NCBI GenBank assembly: GCA_963682085.1
Contig: OY821614.1
Location: 1,240,001 to 1,304,000, forward strand
Direction: 5' to 3'
Source of the DNA: Thiodubiliella sp900128405
GTDB lineage: Bacteria > Pseudomonadota > Gammaproteobacteria > PS1 > Pseudothioglobaceae
Length of the DNA: 64,000 bases
The notes beneath the pieces are model-generated. The model did no database searches. It was not told the origin of the DNA and saw only the letters and a program-made list of their open reading frames with translations. Every line of letters begins with the position of its first letter. Within the stretch, counting starts at the first letter, position 1. Shown in pieces: positions 43,940-51,909 of this stretch. The position numbers were made by a program, and so were the translations under genes.

Positions 43940-44278
43940 TTATCCGGGTGGCCAAGATAACACTCTCCCGCCTAGACAATGAAGATGAATGTGATAAACT
44001 GTTTGTCCGCCATTATCATTGCAATTCATGACGACACGATAACCCTCATCAGCAAAGCCAAAATCCTTGGCAATTTGACTAGCAGTTAGACTTAATTTAC
44101 CTATTAACGCTGCATCGTCTGCTGCATTTAATGAGGCAATGTGTATTTTTGGAATGACCAAAAAATGATGTGGTGCTTGCTTGCCGATATCGTGAAAAGC
44201 CAAAACATCCTCATCTTCATAGATTTTTTCAACAGGAACATCTCCAGCAATAATTTTACAAAATAAACAACCTGACAT
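43940..44278 (-). CDS. HIT family hydrolase (HinT-like)
   Basis: A 112-residue histidine-triad nucleotide-binding protein. The N-terminal CLFCKIIAGDVP and the triad VYHIHLHCLGGR (H-x-H-x-H) are those of the HinT branch, which hydrolyses purine phosphoramidates such as AMP-lysine. It lies 12 bases after the SQR-like gene and is part of the same operon. Confidence 0.94.
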   Translation of the reverse strand: MSGCLFCKIIAGDVPVEKIYEDEDVLAFHDIGKQAPHHFLVIPKIHIASLNAADDAALIGKLSLTASQIAKDFGFADEGYRVVMNCNDNGGQTVYHIHLHCLGGRVLSWPPG

Positions 44279-44290
44279 ATATTTTTCTCC

Positions 44291-45418
44291 TTATCGATAC
44301 TGACGCAAATACCACCAGCCAAATAAGCGTTTAGCGAGGTGGAGCAAACGGCAATTTGGTAGCACTAGTCCGCCTGTCATTGTGCGTGATATATACATGC
44401 CTTTATTATTTGAATCAACAATACACATTAATTCAATTTTAAAAGTATGGCTCGCTGGCTTTCCATTAAGTGCATCCAGCATATTGTGGGTGGCAGCTTC
44501 GGCTTGTAGATCTGCCATGTGTGCTTGTTTTGGCATCCATTCTGGCCCTGGAAAACTGCCTGAATCGCCTGCAACAAACACATTTTTGAGTGAAGTTTGG
44601 CAGAATTTATCCGCCTGAATCAATCCGCCTTCGCTACGAGCAAGTTCGGTATTGTCAAACCAAGTATTGCCTGTCATTCCGGGCATAAACAAAATCAAAT
44701 CTGTTGGAATCTCACCCCCCTCAGTAATGACTTTGTCGGACTCAAAAGCTTTTATTTTATGCCCAAGATGAAATTCAATATTGCGCTTTTTCATCTCGTT
44801 TAACAGCTTTTTAACCGCCTTTTCACCTAAGCGAGCACCGGGTTTTTCTGCGGGGGTAAAAAAGGTTAAATTAAATTTATCACGCCTACCTTCTTGCCGA
44901 AGTTGTGTATCTAAACCAAACAAAAATTCAAACATCGGCCCGCCACGCATTGCACTCGGCTCTTTTGGATTGCCTGCAAAACCAATGGCAATATTACCAC
45001 CATTCATCGTTTTTATTCTATTGTGCATTTCTTGTACCGCACTCAGTCCTTCGCAAGGGGTAATGGCATACTCAATACCAGGTAATTTCTTAATAAAGCG
45101 TCCGCCTGAGGCGATAATCAACGCATCATTATCAATTCTAACATTGTTGCCTAACAATGTCGTTCTACCCTCATTTTCTAAGCCAATAACTGTGCCCGGC
45201 ATATGATGAACATTCAATCGTTGAAAAAAATTATCCAGCGGCACGACAACATCTTTTTTCTTTGCTGCACCTGAGGGTATCCAAATCAAACTTGGCATAT
45301 ACACCAGTTCTGCTTTTGGAGAAATCAGTGTAATTTCTGCTGTTTTGTCTTTTTTTCTAAGCGTCCTAACTGCAGTTAAACCTGCAAATCCTGACCCGAT
45401 AACAGTAATCTTTTTCAT
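44291..45418 (-). CDS. Sulfide:quinone oxidoreductase-family flavoprotein
   Basis: A 375-residue FAD-dependent disulfide reductase-fold protein. Motifs: the dinucleotide fold ITVIGSGFAGLTAVRTLR, the second site NDALIIASGGR, and NVFVAGDSGSFPGP. Its length and C-terminal amphipathic FGWWYLRQYR fit membrane-attached SQR. Cys 122 (TPCEGL) and the C-terminal Cys (IELMCIVD) could be two of the three SQR cysteines. The middle one is absent: its usual place before GP reads PSAMRGGP. It may therefore be an atypical SQR or another NADH/quinone oxidoreductase. It is the third gene of a five-gene minus-strand run. Confidence 0.78.
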   Translation of the reverse strand: MKKITVIGSGFAGLTAVRTLRKKDKTAEITLISPKAELVYMPSLIWIPSGAAKKKDVVVPLDNFFQRLNVHHMPGTVIGLENEGRTTLLGNNVRIDNDALIIASGGRFIKKLPGIEYAITPCEGLSAVQEMHNRIKTMNGGNIAIGFAGNPKEPSAMRGGPMFEFLFGLDTQLRQEGRRDKFNLTFFTPAEKPGARLGEKAVKKLLNEMKKRNIEFHLGHKIKAFESDKVITEGGEIPTDLILFMPGMTGNTWFDNTELARSEGGLIQADKFCQTSLKNVFVAGDSGSFPGPEWMPKQAHMADLQAEAATHNMLDALNGKPASHTFKIELMCIVDSNNKGMYISRTMTGGLVLPNCRLLHLAKRLFGWWYLRQYR

Positions 45419-45420
45419 TT

Positions 45421-45723
45421 TTAAAAAATTTCTATGGCTTGATTTGTGCTGGTTTCCATATTGACAATACTAAATTTTTGCATCATTTGTGACCATTCTT
45501 CTCTTGATTCAAGTAGTTTTCTAAAGGTTTCTTGATGTGTTTTGCTTTGCCATTTCACTAAACAATACACTCGCCCATTTTCATCAATACCAGAATCACG
45601 AGAAATAAACCCATCGGCCTTAACAATATTCTCATCAATCTCTTTTGACAAAGCTATCCAATCATTAATTAAACTTTTTTCATTTAACTCAAACGACATA
45701 ATATCAATAAAATATTCACTCAT
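45421..45723 (-). CDS. Small ABM-like (dimeric alpha/beta barrel) protein
   Basis: A 100-residue protein with FELNEKSLINDWIALSKEI, VYCLVKWQSKTHQETFRKLL and a C-terminal TSTNQAIEIF. The alternation of strands and helices resembles antibiotic-biosynthesis-monooxygenase-like domains, which are often small oxygenases or stress proteins. It lies two bases before the SQR-like gene and overlaps its own upstream neighbour by 8 bases, so it is tightly co-expressed with both. The function is not known. Confidence 0.7.
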   Translation of the reverse strand: MSEYFIDIMSFELNEKSLINDWIALSKEIDENIVKADGFISRDSGIDENGRVYCLVKWQSKTHQETFRKLLESREEWSQMMQKFSIVNMETSTNQAIEIF

Positions 45724-46150
45724 GTTTCTCTCCTATATTTTTACAAAAATGCCCACTATCGGGCTCTTCTACACTGTGCGCTATGTTATCAATAAACGCC
45801 TGTAATTCATCAAATTCTAATACGGTAAGGATGCGTGTTACAATTGTTGGTTCTACTCTTAAGGTGCACATTGTGCCGTCTTTGAGCTGAGCTTGCATAC
45901 CTGCTGCATTCATAAGCAAGCCATTACCATTGTCCTCAAGTATTTGTTCTAATTCGTCTTGCAGTTTATCATATAAAATTTGCAATTCATCTAATATACC
46001 CTCACTAGTTTCATCAGGAATAGCAACAATTTCCCCTTGCACCGATCCAAATCCATCGTCATTTTCAACTGTAAACTTTATTCCCACTTTTATTAAGTGG
46101 TCTTTAAATTTTCCCGAGAGTGTTGTATCAAAAAATATATAATCTAGCAT
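45716..46150 (-). CDS. Conserved hypothetical protein, first gene of the SQR-HIT operon
   Basis: A 144-residue acidic protein with no signal peptide. It begins LDYIFFDTTLSGKFKDHLIK, has a central helical acidic stretch (DELQILYDKLQDELEQIL) and the segment QAQLKDGTMCTLRVEPTIV. Relatives I can recall are uncharacterised proteins of gammaproteobacteria. It heads the run hypothetical-ABM-SQR-HIT-gcvP and is divergent from the nitroreductase gene. No function assigned. Confidence 0.72.
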   Translation of the reverse strand: MLDYIFFDTTLSGKFKDHLIKVGIKFTVENDDGFGSVQGEIVAIPDETSEGILDELQILYDKLQDELEQILEDNGNGLLMNAAGMQAQLKDGTMCTLRVEPTIVTRILTVLEFDELQAFIDNIAHSVEEPDSGHFCKNIGEKHE

Positions 46151-46186
46151 AATTTATTAAAAATAATTTATTTAGGAGATATTTTA

Positions 46187-46768
46187 ATGCTGAACAAAGA
46201 TGCACTTGACACTTTATTTACAAAAGCAAGAAGTCATAATGGCTGGTTAAATAAACCAGTATCTGAAACGCAAATTAACCAAATTTACCAACTAATGAAG
46301 TTCGCCCCAACTGCGGCTAACACTTGCCCTGCACGCATTGTTTTGGTGCAATCTAACGAAGCCAAAGAAAGGCTTAAGCCACATTTAGATGAAGGTAATG
46401 TAGAAAAATCAATGACTGCACCTGTGGTGGCAATCATCGGCTATGACACTGAATTTTACGAAAAACTTCCCTTTCTATTTCCCCACACCGATGCTAAAAG
46501 TTGGTATGAAGGCAAACCTGAAAAAATTAAATCCGTAGGTGAAATGAATGCAACCCTACAAGGTGCTTATTTTATGATGGCAACACGGTCTATCGGTTTA
46601 GATTGTGGCCCAATGGGTGGATTTAACGCCGACACTTTAGATAATGAATTTTTCCCAGGTGGCAAAATCAAATCTATTTTCTTATGCGGTATTGGTTATG
46701 GCGACAAAAACAAACTCTTCCCTCGCTCACCTCGTCTTGATTTTGACGAGGCTTGCAGAATTATTTAG
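46187..46768 (+). CDS. Nitroreductase family protein (RutE-like malonic semialdehyde reductase)
   Basis: A 193-residue FMN-dependent reductase. ARSHNGWLNKPV, the FMN-binding KFAPTAANTCPARIV, the NATLQGAYFMMATRSIGLDCGPMGGF block and FLCGIGYGD match the RutE branch (E. coli RutE: 196), which reduces malonic semialdehyde in pyrimidine catabolism. No other rut gene is nearby, so the substrate is uncertain. A GGAGATATT ribosome binding site precedes the ATG. Its 3' end overlaps the convergent small gene by 8 bases. Confidence 0.88.
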   Translation: MLNKDALDTLFTKARSHNGWLNKPVSETQINQIYQLMKFAPTAANTCPARIVLVQSNEAKERLKPHLDEGNVEKSMTAPVVAIIGYDTEFYEKLPFLFPHTDAKSWYEGKPEKIKSVGEMNATLQGAYFMMATRSIGLDCGPMGGFNADTLDNEFFPGGKIKSIFLCGIGYGDKNKLFPRSPRLDFDEACRII

Positions 46769-46994
46769 ACTTAACAACTTCCTTAATTTTCTCTCTTGGC
46801 GGGCAACCATTATGTAATAACCATTGGTCTTCATGTCCAATGGCTTTTGCAAAAGTGGGAATTTCGCATTCTTCGGCGGTTTTTTCTTTGTTTGCTTCTG
46901 TGTCTTTTTTATCTTCACTAAAGCCAAGCAAGGCCATTGTGTTAAAGCTCAATACAAGTGCTAATAAGCTGAACAGTGTTTTTAGTTTTTTCAT
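46761..46994 (-). CDS. Small exported protein of unknown function
   Basis: A 77-residue precursor with signal peptide MKKLKTLFSLLALVLSFNTMA and a charged mature part with two cysteines (EECEIP and HNGCPP) that could form one disulfide. GGAAAAAAATATG upstream supports the start. It lies 10 bases after the DUF4395 gene, so they form an operon. No known domain. Confidence 0.75.
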   Translation of the reverse strand: MKKLKTLFSLLALVLSFNTMALLGFSEDKKDTEANKEKTAEECEIPTFAKAIGHEDQWLLHNGCPPREKIKEVVKSK

Positions 46995-47004
46995 ATTTTT
47001 TTCC

Positions 47005-47625
47005 TTATTTGTTAAAAATTAAAAATTCAATAATATCACCAAATGCCAAGTAAAAAATCATCAGTATTGCAAGTGAAAATATTATACTTTGTGCTAAATT
47101 TAAACTTTGAATAGCCTCTCGTTTTTTGCTTAAATCACACGATTCACCGGGGCAATATTTTGCACTATTTTTATGAAATATGTTGTAAACTTTGCACCCT
47201 ACACAAATACCAAACACGGCTTCAAAAAATAACAAACCCAAGCATAAGGCGCAAGTCAAAATATTAATAGGTCCACGAATATCATTCAGCACCACCAAAT
47301 AAAACATCAGTGTTGCTAAGAAAAACCCAAATGCCCACGCCCAGCGTTTTTGTGGTGCACCAACATATTCAGGCGTTTGATTGTTTACCATCCAGCGACC
47401 CATTATCATCGATGGTGCATATTTTGGATTAATGAAAATACGAATAAAAAAGTCAAACAAAAAGACCGATACCATTAGTTTAGTTGGCTCATTATTGCCC
47501 GTTAAAAAACCATTCATAAATGCTATAAAAGCAAAAAAGAAGACGATTCCAGCCGCCGCTCTAACTTCTCTCTCATTAAAAACAGGAATATCATAGCCTG
47601 CTACTTTTTCACCGAATTTAAACAC
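47005..47625 (-). CDS. DUF4395 membrane protein
   Basis: A 206-residue integral membrane protein with about four hydrophobic segments (AAAGIVFFFAFIAFMNGFLT, LMVSVFLFDFFIRIFI, AFGFFLATLMFYLVVL, IFSLAILMIFYLAF). The conserved start VNEREVRAAAG-type (here FNEREVRAAAGI), the RWMV and the C-GCKVYNIFHK motif with paired cysteines are those of DUF4395, whose members occur near thioredoxin-like and sulfur-handling genes. The role is unknown. It is followed by the small exported protein. Confidence 0.82.
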   Translation of the reverse strand: MFKFGEKVAGYDIPVFNEREVRAAAGIVFFFAFIAFMNGFLTGNNEPTKLMVSVFLFDFFIRIFINPKYAPSMIMGRWMVNNQTPEYVGAPQKRWAWAFGFFLATLMFYLVVLNDIRGPINILTCALCLGLLFFEAVFGICVGCKVYNIFHKNSAKYCPGESCDLSKKREAIQSLNLAQSIIFSLAILMIFYLAFGDIIEFLIFNK

Positions 47626-47649
47626 TTTTTCTCCAATAAATAAAGGTCT

Positions 47650-47870
47650 CTAATTAACCGTAAAAGCCTCATGGCAAGCCAAACAATTTTGCATTAACCT
47701 ACTGGTTAATTCTGCCAAATCCTTCATATCATCTGCATCACCTTCATCCGCTTCTGCCGCATTAATAGCCAATTCTTTCAAATGACACAGGGATTTTGTC
47801 TTTAATAATCTGAGGCGTTGCTGTGGAACTAATAAATTAATTAATCCATTATATTGTAATTTTTATTATT
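47650..47870 (-). pseudogene. Truncated cytochrome c (c'-like) gene
   Basis: The minus-strand frame ending at 47650-47652 reads LKELAINAAEADEGDADDMK, DLAELTSRLMQNCLACHEAF, TVN, stop. The CLACH haem-binding motif close to the C-terminus, after a helical stretch, is the pattern of four-helix cytochromes c'. There is no start codon, signal peptide or N-terminal helices: the frame meets a stop about 70 codons upstream, just before a MITE end at 47891. It appears beheaded by that insertion. Confidence 0.7.
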
Positions 47871-47880
47871 ACAATAAATT

Positions 47881-47912
47881 CTTTGCATAAGAGACCTTTG
47901 CATAAATATGAG
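47881..47912. mobile_element. MITE terminal repeat, partly duplicated
   Basis: gagacctttgcataaatatg begins at 47891 and is preceded by a second partial copy, ctttgcataa, at 47881. The other end of the element is not recognisable before yhiN. Confidence 0.6.
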
Positions 47913-47961
47913 TAACATTAAGAGTTCACTTTTCATTAAATTAAATTTTGCCAATCATTTT

Positions 47962-49143
47962 TTAAACATACTGCCCTGCTGCCCAGCCTGATGACCAAGC
48001 CCATTGGAAATTATAGCCGCCAAGCCAACCAGTTACATCAACTGTTTCGCCAATAAAATACAATCCTTTTTGCTTGTTTGATTGCATAGTTTTGGATGAC
48101 AATTCATTAGTGTTAACGCCACCAATGCAGACCTCAGCGGTACGCATACCTTCGGTGCCGTTAGGGGTTAAAATCCAATGATTGAGTGTTTCACCCAGTG
48201 TTATTAAATCGTCTTTTTTAATTTGACTTAGTGTTTTGTCTGATAAATTCTTATGGGTTAATGTATCTGCAAAACGCACAGCCAAACGCTTTGGAAAATA
48301 AGTGCCAAGTAGCGTTTTTAATGCAGATTTTGGGTGTTTATCACGCATTTTCAACAGCCAATCACTTGCCACCAAATCAGGCAACAAATTAAGTGTAATG
48401 GTGTCGCCTTTTTGCCAATAAGAAGAGATTTGCAACACTGCTGGACCACTAATACCACGATGTGTAATTAACACGCCTTCTCTAAAGCTTTGATTGTTGC
48501 ACTGCACAATTGCATCGATACTCAGCCCCGATAAGTCTTTAAAATAGCAATTAATATCATCTTGGTGAAAAGTAAATGGCACTAAAGCAGGCTTAAAATT
48601 GATAGATTTAAGTCCAAATTGTTTGGCGATTTGCAAGCCAAAATCTGTTGCACCCATTTTTGGAATAGATGCCCCGCCCGTGGCAATCACCAGTGATGAT
48701 GACTGAAACTCGCCTTGATTAGTGGTAATCGTATAATGTTTTTGATATGCAATGTGTTCAACATTAGCATTCAGTCGAATGGCTACCGACTGACACGCAT
48801 CTAATAACATATTCAGCACTGCACCTGATTTTTCATCGCAAAATAATTGCCCCAATGTTTTTTCCTGCCAATGCAGACCTGATTTTTCCAAAAAAGCAAT
48901 GAAATCCCATTGATTATAACGAGATAGTGCAGATTTACAAAAATGTGGATTATTGGAAATATAAGCAGTGGGGTCAATGTGTAAATTGGTGAAATTACAA
49001 CGCCCGCCCCCTGAAATTAATATTTTCTTGCCCGCTTTGTGTGCCTTATCTATAAGTAAAACCTGACGACCACGATAACTGGCTTGTGCGGCACACATTA
49101 GCCCTGCTGCCCCCGCACCGATAACAATAACATCGTATTTCAT
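47962..49143 (-). CDS. HI0933/YhiN-family flavoprotein (BaiN-like)
   Basis: A 393-residue NAD(P)/FAD-dependent oxidoreductase of unknown substrate. The family hallmarks are the N-terminal VIVIGAGAAGLMCAAQAS fold, KAGKKILISGGGRCNFTN, the GVLITHRGISGPAVLQIS segment and the C-terminal GLYFIGETVDVTGWLGGYNF. Its ATG overlaps the stop of the hydrolase-TlpA fusion gene as ATGA, so it is translationally coupled and is the last gene of that operon. Confidence 0.93.
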   Translation of the reverse strand: MKYDVIVIGAGAAGLMCAAQASYRGRQVLLIDKAHKAGKKILISGGGRCNFTNLHIDPTAYISNNPHFCKSALSRYNQWDFIAFLEKSGLHWQEKTLGQLFCDEKSGAVLNMLLDACQSVAIRLNANVEHIAYQKHYTITTNQGEFQSSSLVIATGGASIPKMGATDFGLQIAKQFGLKSINFKPALVPFTFHQDDINCYFKDLSGLSIDAIVQCNNQSFREGVLITHRGISGPAVLQISSYWQKGDTITLNLLPDLVASDWLLKMRDKHPKSALKTLLGTYFPKRLAVRFADTLTHKNLSDKTLSQIKKDDLITLGETLNHWILTPNGTEGMRTAEVCIGGVNTNELSSKTMQSNKQKGLYFIGETVDVTGWLGGYNFQWAWSSGWAAGQYV

Positions 49144-50384
49144 AATAATGAATTAATAGTGTTAACAACACTTTGCTTATCCCATTCCAAGGCACCACGA
49201 TAACCGTAACGAATGACCCCTTTTTTGTCAATCAGAAAATTAGAAGGATAGGCGTACACGCCCCAATCTTTGGCTATTTTTCCGTTATTATCTAGTAGCA
49301 CTGGCAGGCTCAATTCCACTTTTTTTGCAAACTTAATAATTCTGTCTTTAGAATCACCGATATTAATCGTAATGATTTTAAAATTTTGTCCTTTAAATTT
49401 TTTCTGCAAACGAACCAATGAGGGGATTTCAGCAACACATGGACTACACCAACTTGCCCAAAAATTAATCAATAACACTTGATTTTTATAATCATTAATG
49501 TCTAAGGTTTTTCCCTTAAGTGTTTTTAACTTGAGTGGCATACCCTGTTTACCATGATATTTCTGTAATATTGACCCACTCAAAACTACTTTGCTAACTG
49601 CATTTAAATCTTTATCAGTCGTTAATATTTTTGGTATATTTATAGACTTCATTAATTGCATGGCTTTTTGATAAGTAATTGGTAAATTCCTTCTTGCTTT
49701 AATGTCAAGTTTTGATAAATATTTTATCTCATGTGTATGAAAACCACTGTCTACACCTATTAAACGATGCAAAAATACCGAACTGCCCCCTTGTTTGAGT
49801 TTATTAGCAATCTCATTGCCACGCAAAAACTTGGTGTTAAATTGTGGTAATAAAATATAAATTGGCAAATTACTGTGCTTAGCAATGTTGATATATTGTG
49901 CTGCACTACCCAAAGCGGGCTTACCCTCTAATAAATGTGGAGAGTGAAAAATATGCCCTTTAAGTAAGCGAGAATTTGGATTTTTTAATTGCCATTGATA
50001 AGCAATTTTAAGTGCCAACTGTGCCCCTCTACCTGAGGTTAAAAAGAAAATATTTTTGAAAGATTTTTCCTTAGCCTTAGCAATAAGTTCTAATAAATCA
50101 TCAACATCAAAACGATTTACACTACTGCGATATTTAGCAACCATATAACTACCGTGCAAATCAACTGCCCACACATTAATACCACTAAAGGCCAATTGTT
50201 TTGCAGTAGCAACATACCCCTTGCCTAAGCCACGCTCTGATGGAAGATACAAAAACAAAGTATCGCCGTCTGCTGGATAAGTATCAATGCTAATGGTGTT
50301 ACCAGAAGTTACTTCTATTTCCAGATCATCGCCTGCAAAAACAACAAAGGAGATTGTTAGGAAAAATAAACTCAGCCACTGCAT
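49140..50384 (-). CDS. Exported alpha/beta hydrolase-TlpA thioredoxin fusion
   Basis: A 414-residue protein with signal peptide MQWLSLFFLTISFVVFAGD. Residues about 20-265 resemble an alpha/beta hydrolase of the DUF3530-like type (YLPSERGLGKGYVATAKQLA, WAVDLHGS, IFFLTSGRGAQLALKIA). The nucleophile position reads SGRGAQ rather than GxSxG, so hydrolase activity is doubtful. Residues about 275-414 are a complete TlpA/ResA-type thioredoxin with WASWCSPCVAEIPSL and the cis-proline AYPSNFLID. It should act in the periplasm, probably on cytochrome or sulfur-enzyme thiols. It overlaps the genes on both sides. Confidence 0.82.
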   Translation of the reverse strand: MQWLSLFFLTISFVVFAGDDLEIEVTSGNTISIDTYPADGDTLFLYLPSERGLGKGYVATAKQLAFSGINVWAVDLHGSYMVAKYRSSVNRFDVDDLLELIAKAKEKSFKNIFFLTSGRGAQLALKIAYQWQLKNPNSRLLKGHIFHSPHLLEGKPALGSAAQYINIAKHSNLPIYILLPQFNTKFLRGNEIANKLKQGGSSVFLHRLIGVDSGFHTHEIKYLSKLDIKARRNLPITYQKAMQLMKSINIPKILTTDKDLNAVSKVVLSGSILQKYHGKQGMPLKLKTLKGKTLDINDYKNQVLLINFWASWCSPCVAEIPSLVRLQKKFKGQNFKIITINIGDSKDRIIKFAKKVELSLPVLLDNNGKIAKDWGVYAYPSNFLIDKKGVIRYGYRGALEWDKQSVVNTINSLL

Positions 50385-50635
50385 TGTGCGTTATACATTT
50401 CAATAATATAATACAACATTGTGCCTTCAGATGAACGCGCTGGACCTGCTACCTTGGTGGCATAATATTTATTATCAGGGTCAGATTGTGCGATTGCTGC
50501 TTCTAAATCTTTAACAATTGCCACACTGCTTGCTGGCACTCGGTCGCGTTTAATGCGAGGAATGTGTGCCACGGCAAACTGCTCTTTGGCAAAATTTGCT
50601 CTAGGATGTGGATCCAGTGAATAACCGTTAACCAT
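50372..50635 (-). CDS. Conserved small protein between the ETHE1-like and TlpA genes
   Basis: An 87-residue protein starting at ATG 50633-50635 (MVNGYSLDPHPRANFAKEQF) with a basic central part (IPRIKRDRVPASSVAIVKDL) and the C-terminal GPARSSEGTMLYYIIEMYNA. No signal peptide. The frame stays open upstream inside the persulfide dioxygenase gene, but the overlap-type start (8 bases shared with that gene) is more likely. It is co-transcribed with both neighbours. No family recognised. Confidence 0.72.
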   Translation of the reverse strand: MVNGYSLDPHPRANFAKEQFAVAHIPRIKRDRVPASSVAIVKDLEAAIAQSDPDNKYYATKVAGPARSSEGTMLYYIIEMYNAQCSG

Positions 50636-51335
50636 CAGATAGAATTTTAGAGCCACAAACTTGGTTTGCTGGCACCGCAACATGGATTTTCTTAGGCAGT
50701 GATAATACCATTGCATTAACACGGCGAACAAATTCCTCTTTATCAACACCGCCACCAATCATTTCATTAAATTGTTTTTCTTCTCCAATTGAACTCACCG
50801 TTCTGCCACCGTAATCATGAGCGGGATAAACCAAAACCTTGTCAGTTAGCGTAAATATTTTCTGAATAGAATCAAACAATTTTTCCGCCGAACCCCCTTG
50901 AAAATCGCATCTCCCGCAACTTCTAATCAACAAAGAATCCCCCGTAAACACCTTATCTTCACAAACAAACGACACACAACCATTGGTGTGCCCAGGGGTT
51001 GCCATCGTATTTACGGCATATGCTCCAAATTGTAAACTTTCGCCATCTTTGATTAAGATATCCGCACAAGCTACTGAATTTCCCGCACCTAGCACAATTT
51101 TAGCGTTTTTAAATTTTTGTTTCAACGGGCATGAACTGGTAATATGATCCGCATGCACATGGGTTTCGATAATGTATTTCAAATCCAAACCCAACTCCTC
51201 AATTAAACCAATATCTCGTTGTTGGGTTTCATCCACCGCATCAATAATAATCGCCTCTTTGGTGTGTGAATCTGCCAATAGATAAGTATAAGTTGAACTG
51301 TTTTTTTCAAATAAAGGATGGAAAATTAAACTCAT
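50628..51335 (-). CDS. ETHE1-like persulfide dioxygenase (MBL fold)
   Basis: A 235-residue metallo-beta-lactamase-fold protein. The metal ligands are THVHADH and later TPGHTNG and YPAHDYGG. GRCDFQGGS matches the GRTDFQxG signature of ETHE1/sulfur dioxygenases, with Cys in place of Thr. The enzyme oxidises glutathione persulfide to sulfite, which suits a sulfur oxidiser. It is the first gene of the operon leading to the TlpA fusion and yhiN. Confidence 0.92.
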   Translation of the reverse strand: MSLIFHPLFEKNSSTYTYLLADSHTKEAIIIDAVDETQQRDIGLIEELGLDLKYIIETHVHADHITSSCPLKQKFKNAKIVLGAGNSVACADILIKDGESLQFGAYAVNTMATPGHTNGCVSFVCEDKVFTGDSLLIRSCGRCDFQGGSAEKLFDSIQKIFTLTDKVLVYPAHDYGGRTVSSIGEEKQFNEMIGGGVDKEEFVRRVNAMVLSLPKKIHVAVPANQVCGSKILSDG

Positions 51336-51375
51336 AAGTAGTGCCTTTTAAAAATCAAATATTGTTAATACAAAA

Positions 51376-51513
51376 CCTTCGAATAAGTATGAATGATTAA
51401 CAAAATTCATTTTTTGCGTCCATTCAGTAAAATTTTTGAAATCTTGCCCTAACTGTGCCAAGACTAGGTTTAAAAAAATACCAAGTGGAAAAAAGTGGAT
51501 TCTTGCCATATTC
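51376..51513. mobile_element. Degenerate MITE copy
   Basis: A near-complete copy of the MITE interior: aataagtatgaatgattaac, aaaattca, cttgccctaactgtgccaag, actaggtttaaaaaaa, taccaagtggaaaaaagtgg and a closing attcttgccatattcatagc. The outer gagacc bases are lost. Its right edge supplies the stop codon of the DUF3579 gene. Confidence 0.65.
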
Positions 51514-51781
51514 ATAGCAAACCAATACCAATGACTAAAATATAGCCCGTAAATAGGCTTTTAATAGATAAAGGTAAATTTGATTCATTTAGCAACATTA
51601 AATTTGTTTCCTCTAAACAAGTTTTTACCTTAATGCCTTTAATCCCATTAATATTAAAAATATGAACACATTGTTTGGATTGTTGAGCGACAGTGTGTGC
51701 ATTAACCAATCTCTCAGTCCAATCGCTAGGTCTAAACTTAATACCCTTGTCGCAGTGTCCATATACTATAAAATTTTGCAT
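51512..51781 (-). CDS. DUF3579 family protein, C-terminus altered by a MITE
   Basis: An 89-residue protein. The N-terminal half, FIVYGHCDKGIKFRPSDWTE followed by RL, is the signature of DUF3579, a family of about 100 residues found in beta- and gammaproteobacteria with unknown role. The last residues (GYILVIGIGLL) do not look like the family and run into the MITE edge at 51513, so the end has probably been replaced. It stands alone, divergent from the IS30 remnant. Confidence 0.72.
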   Translation of the reverse strand: MQNFIVYGHCDKGIKFRPSDWTERLVNAHTVAQQSKQCVHIFNINGIKGIKVKTCLEETNLMLLNESNLPLSIKSLFTGYILVIGIGLL

Positions 51782-51909
51782 TTATTCCTTTATAAAATTG
51801 GCGACAGAATTCTACACAACCTAAGGAGAGAAAGCACTCCGCTCTGCCAAACAGATTAACATATAATAACTATTCCAACTTTTAAAATTGACATACACAA
51901 CTGACCCGT

